In this document: piece by piece, positions 23,086-31,383 of the stretch | How the letters are laid out: each line of letters opens with the position of its first letter | Numbering within the stretch: the stretch's first letter is position 1 | Assembly (NCBI GenBank): GCA_016287465.1 | Contig: JAEEWP010000006.1 | Span: forward strand, 1-34,610 | Direction of reading: 5' to 3' | Origin: Caryophanales bacterium | Lineage (GTDB): Bacteria > Bacillota_I > Bacilli_A > RFN20 > CAG-826 | DNA: 34,610 nucleotides | Translations under genes and position numbers: made by a program | Notes under the pieces: model-generated | What the model saw: the letters and a program-made list of their open reading frames with translations, nothing else | Told to the model about the DNA's origin: nothing | Database searches by the model: none

Positions 23086-24744
23086 ATGTCAACAAAGTAC
23101 AACTTCAAACGTGAAGAGATTGGTGCTGTTTCGCCCCAATACTATTCCAGGCTCAGATCAACTGTCGAAGCCGCTTTCTACCGCAACAACGTTCACACCG
23201 TCAAGAACATCGCTGAAGCCTACGAGCTCGCGAAGAATTCCGTCGGCACCACCATCACCGACCTTCCAGTCGTTAAGGCTAAAGAACTCGGCCTCCCAGA
23301 AGATGCCAAGGTCTTGCTCTTCAATGACGGTTTCATCACCGGAAGACAGGCCCGTTTAAGGAGACTTGTCGACGACACCAACCGCGACAAATATGCCGGT
23401 CAGGTCAGAGAGGTCATCTTCGCTGGCCACACCAAGAAATGGTACCACGGCATCGCCTATGTCGGACTCGCCCATGACTTCATGCTCAGAGCCCACCTTC
23501 TCGTCCCAGAGGGATACGAGAACACCCTCTACTCCTGGATGCTCAACTTCCAGAATGCCGACAACGAATACTTCACTAAGTTATATAAGGAAAGCAAACT
23601 CATCGAAGGAGAAGGCGATTTATTCATCTACTCCGATCCAGATTGCTACACCAAAGACTACCCAGACGGACTCGCCCTCTTTGACAAGGACAACAACTGC
23701 GCCGTTCTCCTTGGCATGCGCTACTTCGGCGAGCACAAGAAAGGCACCCTTACCCTTGGCTGGACCGTTGCCAACAGACACGGCTACACCTCCTGCCACG
23801 GCGGCCAGAAGAGATTCAACCTCGAAGGCGGCAAGCAGAAAGTCATCTCCGTCTTCGGCCTTTCCGGTTCTGGTAAGTCCACCATCACTTTAAGTGATCA
23901 CGGCGGACGTTTCGATACCACCGTCCTCCACGATGATGCCTTCATCATCAACAACACCGATGGTTCTTCCATCTCCCTTGAGCCTTCCTACTTTGATAAG
24001 ACCGCTGACTACCCTCTCACGAGAGACCAGTCCAAATACTTCCTCACCATCCAGAACGTCGGCGCCACCGTCGATGCCGATGGCAAGATCGTTCCTGTCA
24101 CCGAGGACATCACCAATGGCAACGGCCGTACCGTTAAGTCCATCTTCGCCACTCCAAACCGTGAGTTTGAGTTCAAAGAGCCAACCAACGCCATCTTCTG
24201 GATCATGAAGGACCCAACCCTTCCTCCAGTCGTCAAGGTCAAAGACGCCGCTCTTGCTTCCGTCATGGGCGCCACCCTTGCCACCAAACGTTCCACCGCT
24301 GAATACATCCCAGGCATGGATCCAAACCAGCTTGTCATCGTTCCTTATGCCAACCCATTCAGACTTTATGAGCTTGGCAAGGACTACGCTTCCTTCAAAT
24401 CCCTCTTCGAGAACAAGAAACTCGGCATCGATTGCTACATCATCAACACCGGTTCCTTCCTCGAGAAGAAGGTCAAGCCATCCGACACCCTTGGCTTAAT
24501 CGAAGACATCGTCCTCGAGAAAGCCAAATTCGTCCCATTTGGCCCATTCTCCTCTCTCGAGTACTACCCACTCGAAGGATTCGAAGTCCCATTCAACGAC
24601 CCAGAGTACCTCAAGCAGCTTGCCCTCCGTATGGAAGACAGACTCCAGTACGTCTCAACCCTTGATGACTTCAACAAGCTTCCACAGGATGCTATCGACG
24701 CCGTCAAAGTGGTCGTCGAAGAAGCCAAAAAAGCTGTCAAATAA
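23086..24744 (+). CDS. pckA: Phosphoenolpyruvate carboxykinase (ATP)
   Basis: 552 aa. Interconverts oxaloacetate plus ATP with PEP, CO2 and ADP. P-loop FGLSGSGKSTIT (258-266), a variant of the usual GLSGTGKTTLS, and the metal/ATP acidic pair LHDDAF (Asp283, Asp284). The region MRYFGEHKKGTLTLGWTVANRHGYTSCHGG replaces the commoner YAGEIKK...HCSAN stretch, so this is a divergent branch of the ATP-dependent family. The start is supported by GGAAGGA nine or so bases upstream. First gene of a six-gene operon; oadA follows after 9 bases, which places both oxaloacetate-consuming enzymes under one control. Confidence 0.92.
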   Translation: MSTKYNFKREEIGAVSPQYYSRLRSTVEAAFYRNNVHTVKNIAEAYELAKNSVGTTITDLPVVKAKELGLPEDAKVLLFNDGFITGRQARLRRLVDDTNRDKYAGQVREVIFAGHTKKWYHGIAYVGLAHDFMLRAHLLVPEGYENTLYSWMLNFQNADNEYFTKLYKESKLIEGEGDLFIYSDPDCYTKDYPDGLALFDKDNNCAVLLGMRYFGEHKKGTLTLGWTVANRHGYTSCHGGQKRFNLEGGKQKVISVFGLSGSGKSTITLSDHGGRFDTTVLHDDAFIINNTDGSSISLEPSYFDKTADYPLTRDQSKYFLTIQNVGATVDADGKIVPVTEDITNGNGRTVKSIFATPNREFEFKEPTNAIFWIMKDPTLPPVVKVKDAALASVMGATLATKRSTAEYIPGMDPNQLVIVPYANPFRLYELGKDYASFKSLFENKKLGIDCYIINTGSFLEKKVKPSDTLGLIEDIVLEKAKFVPFGPFSSLEYYPLEGFEVPFNDPEYLKQLALRMEDRLQYVSTLDDFNKLPQDAIDAVKVVVEEAKKAVK

Positions 24745-24753
24745 GGAGACAAC

Positions 24754-26142
24754 ATGGCTTTAAAAATCGTCGAAACATCACTTAGGGACGGTCACCAGTC
24801 GCTTTTCGCGACCAGGATGAACACCGAAGAGGTCCTTTCCGTCCTTAAGGAGTTGGACGATGCCGGTTACCACGCCATTGAAGTTTGGGGCGGCGCCACC
24901 TTCGACGCCTGCATCCGCTTCCTCAACGAAGACCCTTGGGAGAGACTCCGCAAAGCGAAGGCTCTTTGCAAGAAGACCAAGCTTCAGATGCTTTTCAGAG
25001 GACAGAACATCCTCGGATACCGCCACTACGCCGATGACGTAGTTGAGAAATTCGTCCAGAAATCAATCGAAAACGGCATTGACATCATCCGTATTTTCGA
25101 TGCCCTTAACGACATCAGAAACCTCGAATGCGCCGTCAAAGCCACGAAGAAATACGGAGGAGAGTGCCAGATCGCCCTTAGCTACACCACCTCCCCTGTC
25201 CACACCATCGCCTACTATGTCGACCTTGCAAAGCAGGTTGAGGCCCTCGGAGCCGATTCCCTTTGCATCAAGGACATGGCTGGCGTCCTTCTCCCTGGTG
25301 ATGCCTATGAGCTCATCAAGGAACTCAAGAAGAACACCAAGCTCCCAATCGAGCTTCATACCCACTGCACCGGCGGCATCGCTGAGATGACCATCCAGAA
25401 AGCCATCGAAGCCGGAGTCGATATCGTCGACACCGCTTTGAGCCCACTTGCTGGCGGCACCTCCCAGCCATGCACCGAATCCCTTAACTTCGCTCTCAAG
25501 GGAACCAAATACGATCCAAAACTCAATCTCGACTGCCTTAACAAAGGCGCTGCCGCTTTGAGCAAGATCAGAGCGAAGTACCTTGAGAACGGACTTCTCA
25601 ATCCAAAAGTCCTTTCCTTCAATCCAAACATCCTCAAATACCAGGTTCCTGGCGGCATGCTTTCTAACCTCATCTCCCAGCTCAAGCAGCAAAACGCTTC
25701 CGATAAGCTCGAAGATGTCCTCAAGGAAGTTCCAAATGTCAGAAAAGACCTTGGCTATCCGCCTCTTGTCACCCCTCTTTCCCAGATGGTTGGCACCCAG
25801 GCTGTCATGAACGTCATCTCTGGCGAACGCTACAAACTCGTTCCAAAAGAGATCAAAGACTATCTCCATGGCAAATATGGCAAGGCTCCTGCCCCGATCA
25901 ATGAAGAGGTCAAAAAGAAGATCATCGGAGACGATGAGGTCATCACCTGCCGTCCTGCCGATCTCCTTGCTCCTGAATTCGAAGAGCTCAAAGAGAAGTA
26001 CAAAGACATCGCCAAATGCGATGAGGATGTCCTCTCTATCGCTCTTTTCGAAAAGAACGCCCTCGAGTTCCTTGGCAAGAAATATGGTCCAAAAGATGAT
26101 GAAGTTGAGGAATTCAATGTCGTCTTAGGAGGTAACAACTAA
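24754..26142 (+). CDS. oadA: Oxaloacetate decarboxylase alpha subunit (carboxyltransferase)
   Basis: 462 aa. Moves CO2 from oxaloacetate to the biotin of the carrier protein. TIM-barrel carboxyltransferase: VETSLRDGHQSLFATRM (metal Asp12), RIFDALND, carbamyl-lysine region CIKDMAG (Lys173), metal ligands HTHCTGG (His202, His204), and DTALSPLAGGTSQP. The second half is the conserved PYC/OADA domain. It ends without the biotinyl domain that many OadA proteins carry; that domain is the separate gene two positions downstream. The stop overlaps the oadG start (TAATG). SD AAGGAG. Confidence 0.94.
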   Translation: MALKIVETSLRDGHQSLFATRMNTEEVLSVLKELDDAGYHAIEVWGGATFDACIRFLNEDPWERLRKAKALCKKTKLQMLFRGQNILGYRHYADDVVEKFVQKSIENGIDIIRIFDALNDIRNLECAVKATKKYGGECQIALSYTTSPVHTIAYYVDLAKQVEALGADSLCIKDMAGVLLPGDAYELIKELKKNTKLPIELHTHCTGGIAEMTIQKAIEAGVDIVDTALSPLAGGTSQPCTESLNFALKGTKYDPKLNLDCLNKGAAALSKIRAKYLENGLLNPKVLSFNPNILKYQVPGGMLSNLISQLKQQNASDKLEDVLKEVPNVRKDLGYPPLVTPLSQMVGTQAVMNVISGERYKLVPKEIKDYLHGKYGKAPAPINEEVKKKIIGDDEVITCRPADLLAPEFEELKEKYKDIAKCDEDVLSIALFEKNALEFLGKKYGPKDDEVEEFNVVLGGNN

Positions 26143-26480
26143 TGTATTTGCCTGTTTATGACACAATCAGCAAAGACGCCACCATCAGCGTTGGCGAAGG
26201 AGCCCTTTATAGCGTCCTTGCCATCGCCATGGTCTTCGCTATCCTCTTAATCATCATTGGCGTCACTTACCTCGTCTTCAAAATCACTGGCTTATTCGAC
26301 CTCAAGAAAGAGCTTGATGCAGCCAAAAAAGCCAAAGAAGGTGCATCTGCTCCTGCTCCAAGCGGAGAAGTCACCATCAAGGACGATGACATGATGGCCG
26401 CAGTTCTTGTCGCCACCATCGATTACCGCCTCACCCATAAGAGCGACGTTCGCGTCGTTTCCGTTAAAGAAATCAATTAA
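26142..26480 (+). CDS. oadG: Oxaloacetate decarboxylase gamma subunit
   Basis: 112 aa. A single membrane helix (about 22-48, VLAIAMVFAILLIIIGVTYLVF) is followed by a flexible Ala/Lys/Pro segment and a short conserved end, DDDMMAAVLVATIDYRL. In known Oad complexes, gamma assembles alpha with beta and binds a metal ion. Its ATG shares one base with the oadA stop, so translation is coupled. The C-terminal block is the recognisable part; the rest is poorly conserved in this family. Confidence 0.85.
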   Translation: MYLPVYDTISKDATISVGEGALYSVLAIAMVFAILLIIIGVTYLVFKITGLFDLKKELDAAKKAKEGASAPAPSGEVTIKDDDMMAAVLVATIDYRLTHKSDVRVVSVKEIN

Positions 26481-26492
26481 GGAAGGTTTGTT

Positions 26493-26852
26493 ATGAAAAT
26501 CTACAAAGTCAAAGTCAACGGCAAACTCTACGAGGTCGAACTCGAAGAGGTCAAAGAGAGCGCTGGTTCAATCGCTGCTCCAGCTGCCGCTCCTGCTGCC
26601 GCCCCAGCCGCCGCTCCAGCTGCTGCTCCAGTCGCTGGCGGAACCAAAGTCCCAGCTCCTATGGCTGGCAAGATCCTTGATATCAAAGTCGCCGTTGGTG
26701 CCAAAGTCGCCAAAGGCGATACCATTGCTATCCTCGAAGCTATGAAGCTTGAAAATGAGATCAAGTCACCAGCTGCTGGCACCGTCAAAGCCATCTGCGT
26801 CTCCAAAGGCGCCATGGTCAATAACGGCGACGCCCTCATCGTCTTGGAGTAA
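26493..26852 (+). CDS. Biotin carrier protein of oxaloacetate decarboxylase
   Basis: 119 aa. Short N-terminal strand region MKIYKVKVNGKLYEVELEEV, then a mobile Ala-Pro linker (about 25-50), then a lipoyl/biotinyl domain. The biotin site is EAMKLEN with target Lys85; the family norm is EAMKMEN, so one Met is Leu. PAPMAGKI and a matching second half sequence form the usual two-fold barrel. It carries CO2 from OadA to the membrane subunit OadB. The biotin ligase that should modify it is in the last gene of the same operon. SD AAGGAAGG. Confidence 0.93.
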   Translation: MKIYKVKVNGKLYEVELEEVKESAGSIAAPAAAPAAAPAAAPAAAPVAGGTKVPAPMAGKILDIKVAVGAKVAKGDTIAILEAMKLENEIKSPAAGTVKAICVSKGAMVNNGDALIVLE

Positions 26853-26854
26853 GT

Positions 26855-28030
26855 ATGTGGGACCTGATCCTCGAATTCCTCAATTCGACAGGCATCGTTA
26901 ACTTCTTCAAAGGCGATGGCTGGATGAACCTCATCATGATTGGTGTGGGTGCATTCTTCCTTTTCCTCGCCATCAAGAAGAAATACGAACCTTATCTTCT
27001 CATCCCGATTGCCGTCGGCATGATCCTCGTCAACATCTTTCCAGCCATCTATATGACCTATGACGCTGCTGGAAACGTTGTGGAAAGAGGCCTTTTAGGC
27101 TATCTCCATTTAGGTGTTGAGTGCGAGCTTTATCCATGCCTTATCTTCATTGGCATCGGTGCGACCACTGATTTCGGTCCGCTTATTGCAAATAAGAAGA
27201 CCATGATTCTCGGTGCTGCCGCCCAGATCGGTATTTTCGCTGCCTTCCTTGGTGCAATTGCCCTTTCTGGCATCTGGCCAGATGTCTTCAACTTCACTGT
27301 TGGTGACGCAGCTGGCATTGGCATCATCGGTGGAGCCGATGGCCCAACCGCCATTCTCGTGAGCAACAAGCTTGCTAGACCGGAATTGACCGCTGGCATC
27401 GCCCTTGCGGCTTATAGCTACATGGCCCTTGTTCCAGTCATCTTCCCTCCGATCATCAAACTCTGCACCACCAAGAAAGAGAGAAGCATCAAGATGGAGA
27501 CGCTTAAAGAAGTGACCAAGAGCGAGAAGATCCTCTTCCCGATCATCGTCACCCTCATCTGCTGCATCCTCGTCCCAAGCTGCACTCCACTTATTGGCTG
27601 CTTGATGTTTGGTAACCTCATCAAAGAAAGCGGTGTCGTTCCTAACCTCGTTCACACGGCTTCGAATGCGCTTCTTTATATCTGCACCATCCTCTTAGGA
27701 TTATCCGTTGGCGCCACCGCCATCGGCACAACCTTCCTCCAGCCGAAGACCATCATGATCTTCGTTCTTGGCATCTTAGCCTTCATCATCGCCGCTATCT
27801 GCGGTCTCATGGGTGGAAAGCTTATGTGCCTTGTGACAAAAGGAAAGGTCAACCCAATGATTGGTGCCGCTGGTGTCTCCGCCGTTCCTATGGCCGCTCG
27901 TGTCGTCCATAAGATCGGACAAGAGGAAGACCCAGACAACTACCTTCTCATGCACGCTATGGGACCTAATGTCGCCGGCGTCATCGGTAGCGCTATCGCG
28001 GCGGGCATCTTGCTCTCCATGATCGGCTAA
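26855..28030 (+). CDS. oadB: Oxaloacetate decarboxylase beta subunit, Na+ pump
   Basis: 391 aa membrane subunit that decarboxylates carboxybiotin and exports Na+. About nine to eleven membrane segments. The conserved TTDFGPLIANKK (Asp106) and IGGADGPTAILVSNKLA (Asp162), the latter in the re-entrant region tied to Na+ binding, are intact. The C-terminal part contains GAAGVSAVPMAARVVHKIGQ and NYLLMHAMGPNVAGVIGSA, both hallmarks of the family. The start is two bases after the carrier-protein stop. Energy conserved here as a sodium gradient can drive transport or ATP synthesis elsewhere. Confidence 0.95.
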   Translation: MWDLILEFLNSTGIVNFFKGDGWMNLIMIGVGAFFLFLAIKKKYEPYLLIPIAVGMILVNIFPAIYMTYDAAGNVVERGLLGYLHLGVECELYPCLIFIGIGATTDFGPLIANKKTMILGAAAQIGIFAAFLGAIALSGIWPDVFNFTVGDAAGIGIIGGADGPTAILVSNKLARPELTAGIALAAYSYMALVPVIFPPIIKLCTTKKERSIKMETLKEVTKSEKILFPIIVTLICCILVPSCTPLIGCLMFGNLIKESGVVPNLVHTASNALLYICTILLGLSVGATAIGTTFLQPKTIMIFVLGILAFIIAAICGLMGGKLMCLVTKGKVNPMIGAAGVSAVPMAARVVHKIGQEEDPDNYLLMHAMGPNVAGVIGSAIAAGILLSMIG

Positions 28031-28051
28031 TCGTTTTAGAGGCAATTCAAT

Positions 28052-29323
28052 ATGAAAAACAAAACCGTAAGGGCAATGACCCTTGATGCGCTTTTTCTAG
28101 CGCTTCTCATCGTCTCATCCTTCATCTCGATTGATGTCGGATATTGCAAATTCACTTTGCAGCTCCTTACGGTTTTTCTTATTGCCAATTTCCTCTCTTT
28201 GGCCGATGGGCTTATCGTCATTGGCCTATACATCGTGATGGGCCTTATCGGCATACCTGTGTTCGCCGGATTCGGAGGGGGAATCGCTTATGCGGCATCC
28301 CCTACTTTCGGATTCGTCTATGGGTTTATCTTCGTAATCCTCTTAAATCACCTCTTCAGCGACGTTTTACTAAAGAGGATGAGGAATGAGCTATGGAAGA
28401 GCTTAATCGGCTCCATAGTGTCCCTTATCGCTTTATACGCGGTCGGTTTCGTCCATGGGTATTTGATACTCACTCTCGTTAAGGGAAAGAGCGATTTCAC
28501 TTTAGGAGCGGCATTTGGTCTATTCCTCGCTCCATATATTCCTTTCGATATCGGGAAACTCGTTATCGCTTCATTCATCTCCTCTAGGTATGTGAGTGTC
28601 CTTCTCCCAAGCAGAAGGGTCCACTTCAACGAGATTGATTCCACGAACACCTATCTCAAAGAGAATTACCGTATCTACAAGAACCTCTCCTTCGTGGACG
28701 CTTCATACCAGAGCAAAGGCAAAGGAAGGCTAGGAAGGAAATGGGAGGCTTCTAAGGATGAGGCTTTGATGTTCTCCGTCCTTATAAAAGACAAAAAGCT
28801 CTTGCAAAACGCGCCTATTCTTTCTCTCGTGGCAGGAAGTGCGGTATTTAAATATCTGAAACAAATCGGCCTCAAAAACGTTTCAATCAAGTGGCCGAAT
28901 GACATCTATGTGAACGGCAAGAAGATATGCGGAATCCTCCTTGAGTCCGTGAGCCACGAGAAGATTGACGCGGTCATCATCGGAATCGGTCTTAACGTCA
29001 ATCAGGAAACCTTCCCAGAAGGATTCTATAGGACCCCTACATCCATCAGATTAGAGACAGGTTCTACGATGGACTTAAGGGACATCAAAAAAGACCTTTA
29101 TAAGACAATCAAAGAAGAGATTGTTTCCTTTAAGGAAGGAACCTCCGATTGCCTAAAGGTCATTAATGAACACAATTACCTTAAGGATGAGAAATGCTTC
29201 TGCACCTATAAAGGCGAGAAGAAAGAAATCAAAGTCCTAAGGATCGATGATGAAGGAGACTTGGTCGGCATCATCGATGGGGATGAGAAAAAGATCATCT
29301 CCGATGAGATAACCTTCGAATAA
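28052..29323 (+). CDS. BioY biotin transporter S component fused to biotin protein ligase
   Basis: 423 aa in one uninterrupted frame. Residues about 1-185 are BioY-like: five to six membrane helices, GFGGGIAYAASPTFGFVYGF (73-92) and PYIPFDIGKLVIA (161-173), both BioY hallmarks. After a linker of only a few residues, residues 189-423 are a BirA/BPL catalytic domain: VHFNEIDSTNTYLKEN, the biotinyl-AMP loop SKGKGRLGRKW (221-231), KWPNDIYVNGKKICGILLE (280-298), and a small C-terminal SH3-like part. There is no N-terminal repressor HTH. Biotin brought in could be attached at the membrane to the carrier encoded two genes upstream. The energising ECF AT module is not in the window. Confidence 0.92.
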   Translation: MKNKTVRAMTLDALFLALLIVSSFISIDVGYCKFTLQLLTVFLIANFLSLADGLIVIGLYIVMGLIGIPVFAGFGGGIAYAASPTFGFVYGFIFVILLNHLFSDVLLKRMRNELWKSLIGSIVSLIALYAVGFVHGYLILTLVKGKSDFTLGAAFGLFLAPYIPFDIGKLVIASFISSRYVSVLLPSRRVHFNEIDSTNTYLKENYRIYKNLSFVDASYQSKGKGRLGRKWEASKDEALMFSVLIKDKKLLQNAPILSLVAGSAVFKYLKQIGLKNVSIKWPNDIYVNGKKICGILLESVSHEKIDAVIIGIGLNVNQETFPEGFYRTPTSIRLETGSTMDLRDIKKDLYKTIKEEIVSFKEGTSDCLKVINEHNYLKDEKCFCTYKGEKKEIKVLRIDDEGDLVGIIDGDEKKIISDEITFE

Positions 29324-29326
29324 GAA

Positions 29327-29357
29327 AAGGCACCGGTTGACCGATGCCTTCTTTTTT
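29327..29357. terminator. Bidirectional terminator at end of Oad operon
   Basis: AAGGCACCGGT (29328-29338) and ACCGATGCCTT (29341-29351), 11-bp stem with one mismatch and a tight loop, T run on the + side; also serves the convergent DUF2188 gene. Confidence 0.85.
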
Positions 29358-29710
29358 TATCTCTTTTGGATCTTGCCTTTGGAAGCGCCTTTGGAAGCGT
29401 GGGTCAAGATAGTACGACCGGTGTTGGCGGCCATCTTCTTGGTGTATTCCTGGGCTTCGGCTTTGGTGTCAAACGTCTTGATGACTTTATCCGAGCCAGT
29501 TAAGAAGACCTGCCACTTATTGTCGCTTGCTCTCTTGGAAAGATGGTAGGAAGCACCTGCAGTCGGTCCTTTCTTCTCCTCTTTCTTCGGGGCTGGTTTC
29601 TTAGCAGGAGCTGGTTTGGCAGCTTTTGCTGGTTTCGCAGCTGGTTTGGCAGCTGGTTTCGCTGGTTTTTTAGCCGCAGCTGGCTTTGCTTTTGGTGCTG
29701 GTTTAGCCAT
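29357..29710 (-). CDS. DUF2188 protein with histone H1-like Lys/Ala/Pro tail
   Basis: 117 aa. Residues 1-50 are nearly all Lys, Ala and Pro in short repeats (KPAAKPAAKPAK), resembling histone H1 tails and the AlgP or Hc-type DNA-binding tails. Residues 53-117 match the small DUF2188 fold: YHLSKRASDNKWQVFL, KTFDTKAEAQEYTKKMA, and a basic end, GKIQKR. Very high positive charge suggests nucleic-acid binding, possibly a nucleoid protein; that is inference. A strong SD, AAGGAG, lies eight bases before ATG 29710. The repeat-rich tail is a place where length may vary between strains. Confidence 0.85.
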   Translation of the reverse strand: MAKPAPKAKPAAAKKPAKPAAKPAAKPAKAAKPAPAKKPAPKKEEKKGPTAGASYHLSKRASDNKWQVFLTGSDKVIKTFDTKAEAQEYTKKMAANTGRTILTHASKGASKGKIQKR

Positions 29711-29762
29711 ATGTAGACTCCTTTTGTTATTTACATTCTAGTGCATTATTTTTGGATAAAAA

Positions 29763-29790
29763 AGAAAAAAGCCTTAACGAGTAAGGCTGT
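29763..29790 (-). terminator. Terminator of tRNA-Val
   Basis: AGCCTTA (29770-29776) and TAAGGCT (29782-29788), 7-bp stem, 5-nt loop, minus strand T run. Confidence 0.88.
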
Positions 29791-29801
29791 TTCTTTATAA
29801 A

Positions 29802-29877
29802 TGGTGGGTAGTAAGGGACTCGAACCCCTGACCTTCTGTACGTCAAACAGATGCTCTCCCAACTGAGCTAACTACCC
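29802..29877 (-). tRNA. tRNA-Val (anticodon GAC)
   Basis: 76 nt with encoded CCA. Acceptor GGGTAGT/ACTACCC, anticodon arm TCTGT-TTGACGT-ACAGA, T arm CAGGG-TTCGAGT-CCCTT (with one G-U closing pair). Confidence 0.95.
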
Positions 29878-29911
29878 ATTAACTCAATGCCCTCTATAGA
29901 GGCGCTTCGTT

Positions 29912-29940
29912 ATTATAGTCAAGTGACTCGTCCACCACAA
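29912..29940 (-). promoter_or_regulatory. Promoter of tRNA-Val
   Basis: Minus strand TTGTGG (29935-29940), 17 bases, perfect TATAAT (29912-29917). A 12-bp palindrome CCTCTATAGAGG (29891-29902) lies between the start point and the tRNA. Confidence 0.8.
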
Positions 29941-29964
29941 GAGAGAATTTAAGAAATAGACGAA

Positions 29965-31377
29965 TTAACGCCTATGACGTTTGTTGCTTTCTTTGAGCTT
30001 AGGGAGAAGGGCGATGAAACTCTCGAAACCCTCCATCTTCCAAGTCCAGTTATCGCCATTGATGATCGATGGAGTATTGAGCCTTGTCTCTGAACCCAAA
30101 CCAAGGACATCCTGCATCGAGATGATTGCGTATTTGGCAGGCAAGGCAAGGAGATAATCGATGACCTTCTCTCTTAAGGACTCCCCTTCATATCCTTTGA
30201 GGGCAAGGAGCCATTTCTCTTTCTGCTCTTCGCTCATTTTGGAGGCAAAGCCTTCAAACGGGTCATTATCGTGGGTGCCGATATAGGCGACCATGTTCTC
30301 TTTCTTGTCATCGAAATTGACGTCTTCGAAGGTGAACTCAAGGACGTTCATGCCTGGGAAGTCATAGGCATCCCTAAGGGTATAGACCTCAGGGCGAAGC
30401 TCACCGAGGTCTTCGGCGATGATCTCAGTCCCTTTTAACTTCTTCTTAAGGAGGTCAAAGAACTTATGGCCGGGAGCCTCAATCCATTCGCCCTCTTTGG
30501 CGGTTGGGCAAGAGGAAGGAATCTTCCAGAAGGTGTCAAAGGCCCTGAAATGGTCAAGTCTCACGATGTCATATAAGGAAGCGTTTCCCTTGAGACGGTT
30601 GAATAAGAACGAGAAATCATTCTTCTCAAAGAGGTCCCAGTTATAGATTGGGTTGCCCCATCTTTGGCCATCCGCGCTGAAATAATCCGGAGGTACGCCG
30701 GCGATGAAGGTTGGTTCTTTGGTATGTTCATCAAGAAGGAAGGAGTCCTGATTGGCATAGACGTCGCAGGAATCGAAGCCGACATAGAACGGGACATCAC
30801 CGATGATGCGGATGCCGTTCTTATTGGCGAACTTCTTGATGGCCATCCACTGCTCATAAAGCTTCATCTGAACCCAGATCTCGTATTCCCTTTCTGGGGT
30901 GAGTTCTAAGGTATCGTGATCGATGGCTTCCTGATCTTCTTTTGGCCAGGTATGCCACGCTGCCATAGCGTTTTTGCGCTTAAGCATCATGAAGAGAGAC
31001 CATGCTTTGACCCATTCGTTTTTCTTAAGGAAAGAAAGGGTATTTTTATGGTCTTTCTCTTTGGAATCCATGAAGGATTTGTATAGGATTTCGTGCTTTT
31101 TGTAGGCGATTTCCTCGTAATTGATCTTTGAGGTAGGCTCAAGCTTCTCTTCTGTTAAAGAGGCGATATCGAAATAGAGTTCATCAATCGCGTAGCTCGA
31201 GAAAGGCTGATATGGGGAATGGCCATATCCCAAAGGATTGAGAGGGAGGATCTGCCAGAGTTTGAATCCGCCTTGCTTAAGGAGTTTGACGAACTCAAAA
31301 GCATTCCGACCGAAATCGCCGATTCCATAGTCGGAAGGGAGTGCGCTCACGGGAAGAAGAATGCCTGAGGAGCGCAT
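29965..31377 (-). CDS. malQ: 4-alpha-glucanotransferase (GH77)
   Basis: 470 aa cytoplasmic amylomaltase transferring alpha-1,4-glucan segments in maltodextrin or glycogen metabolism. The N-terminus RSSGILLPVSALPSDYGIGDFG and GYGHSPYQPFSSYAID are diagnostic. Catalytic residues: nucleophile Asp275 in VRLDHFRAF, acid/base Glu322 in IIAEDLGEL, transition-state Asp370 in GTHDNDPFEG. Length is normal for the short bacterial form. It follows the FAD enzyme after six bases, with its SD (GAGGAGAAAT) inside that gene's end, so the two are co-transcribed, although no metabolic link is obvious. Confidence 0.95.
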   Translation of the reverse strand: MRSSGILLPVSALPSDYGIGDFGRNAFEFVKLLKQGGFKLWQILPLNPLGYGHSPYQPFSSYAIDELYFDIASLTEEKLEPTSKINYEEIAYKKHEILYKSFMDSKEKDHKNTLSFLKKNEWVKAWSLFMMLKRKNAMAAWHTWPKEDQEAIDHDTLELTPEREYEIWVQMKLYEQWMAIKKFANKNGIRIIGDVPFYVGFDSCDVYANQDSFLLDEHTKEPTFIAGVPPDYFSADGQRWGNPIYNWDLFEKNDFSFLFNRLKGNASLYDIVRLDHFRAFDTFWKIPSSCPTAKEGEWIEAPGHKFFDLLKKKLKGTEIIAEDLGELRPEVYTLRDAYDFPGMNVLEFTFEDVNFDDKKENMVAYIGTHDNDPFEGFASKMSEEQKEKWLLALKGYEGESLREKVIDYLLALPAKYAIISMQDVLGLGSETRLNTPSIINGDNWTWKMEGFESFIALLPKLKESNKRHRR

Positions 31378-31383
31378 ATCCGT

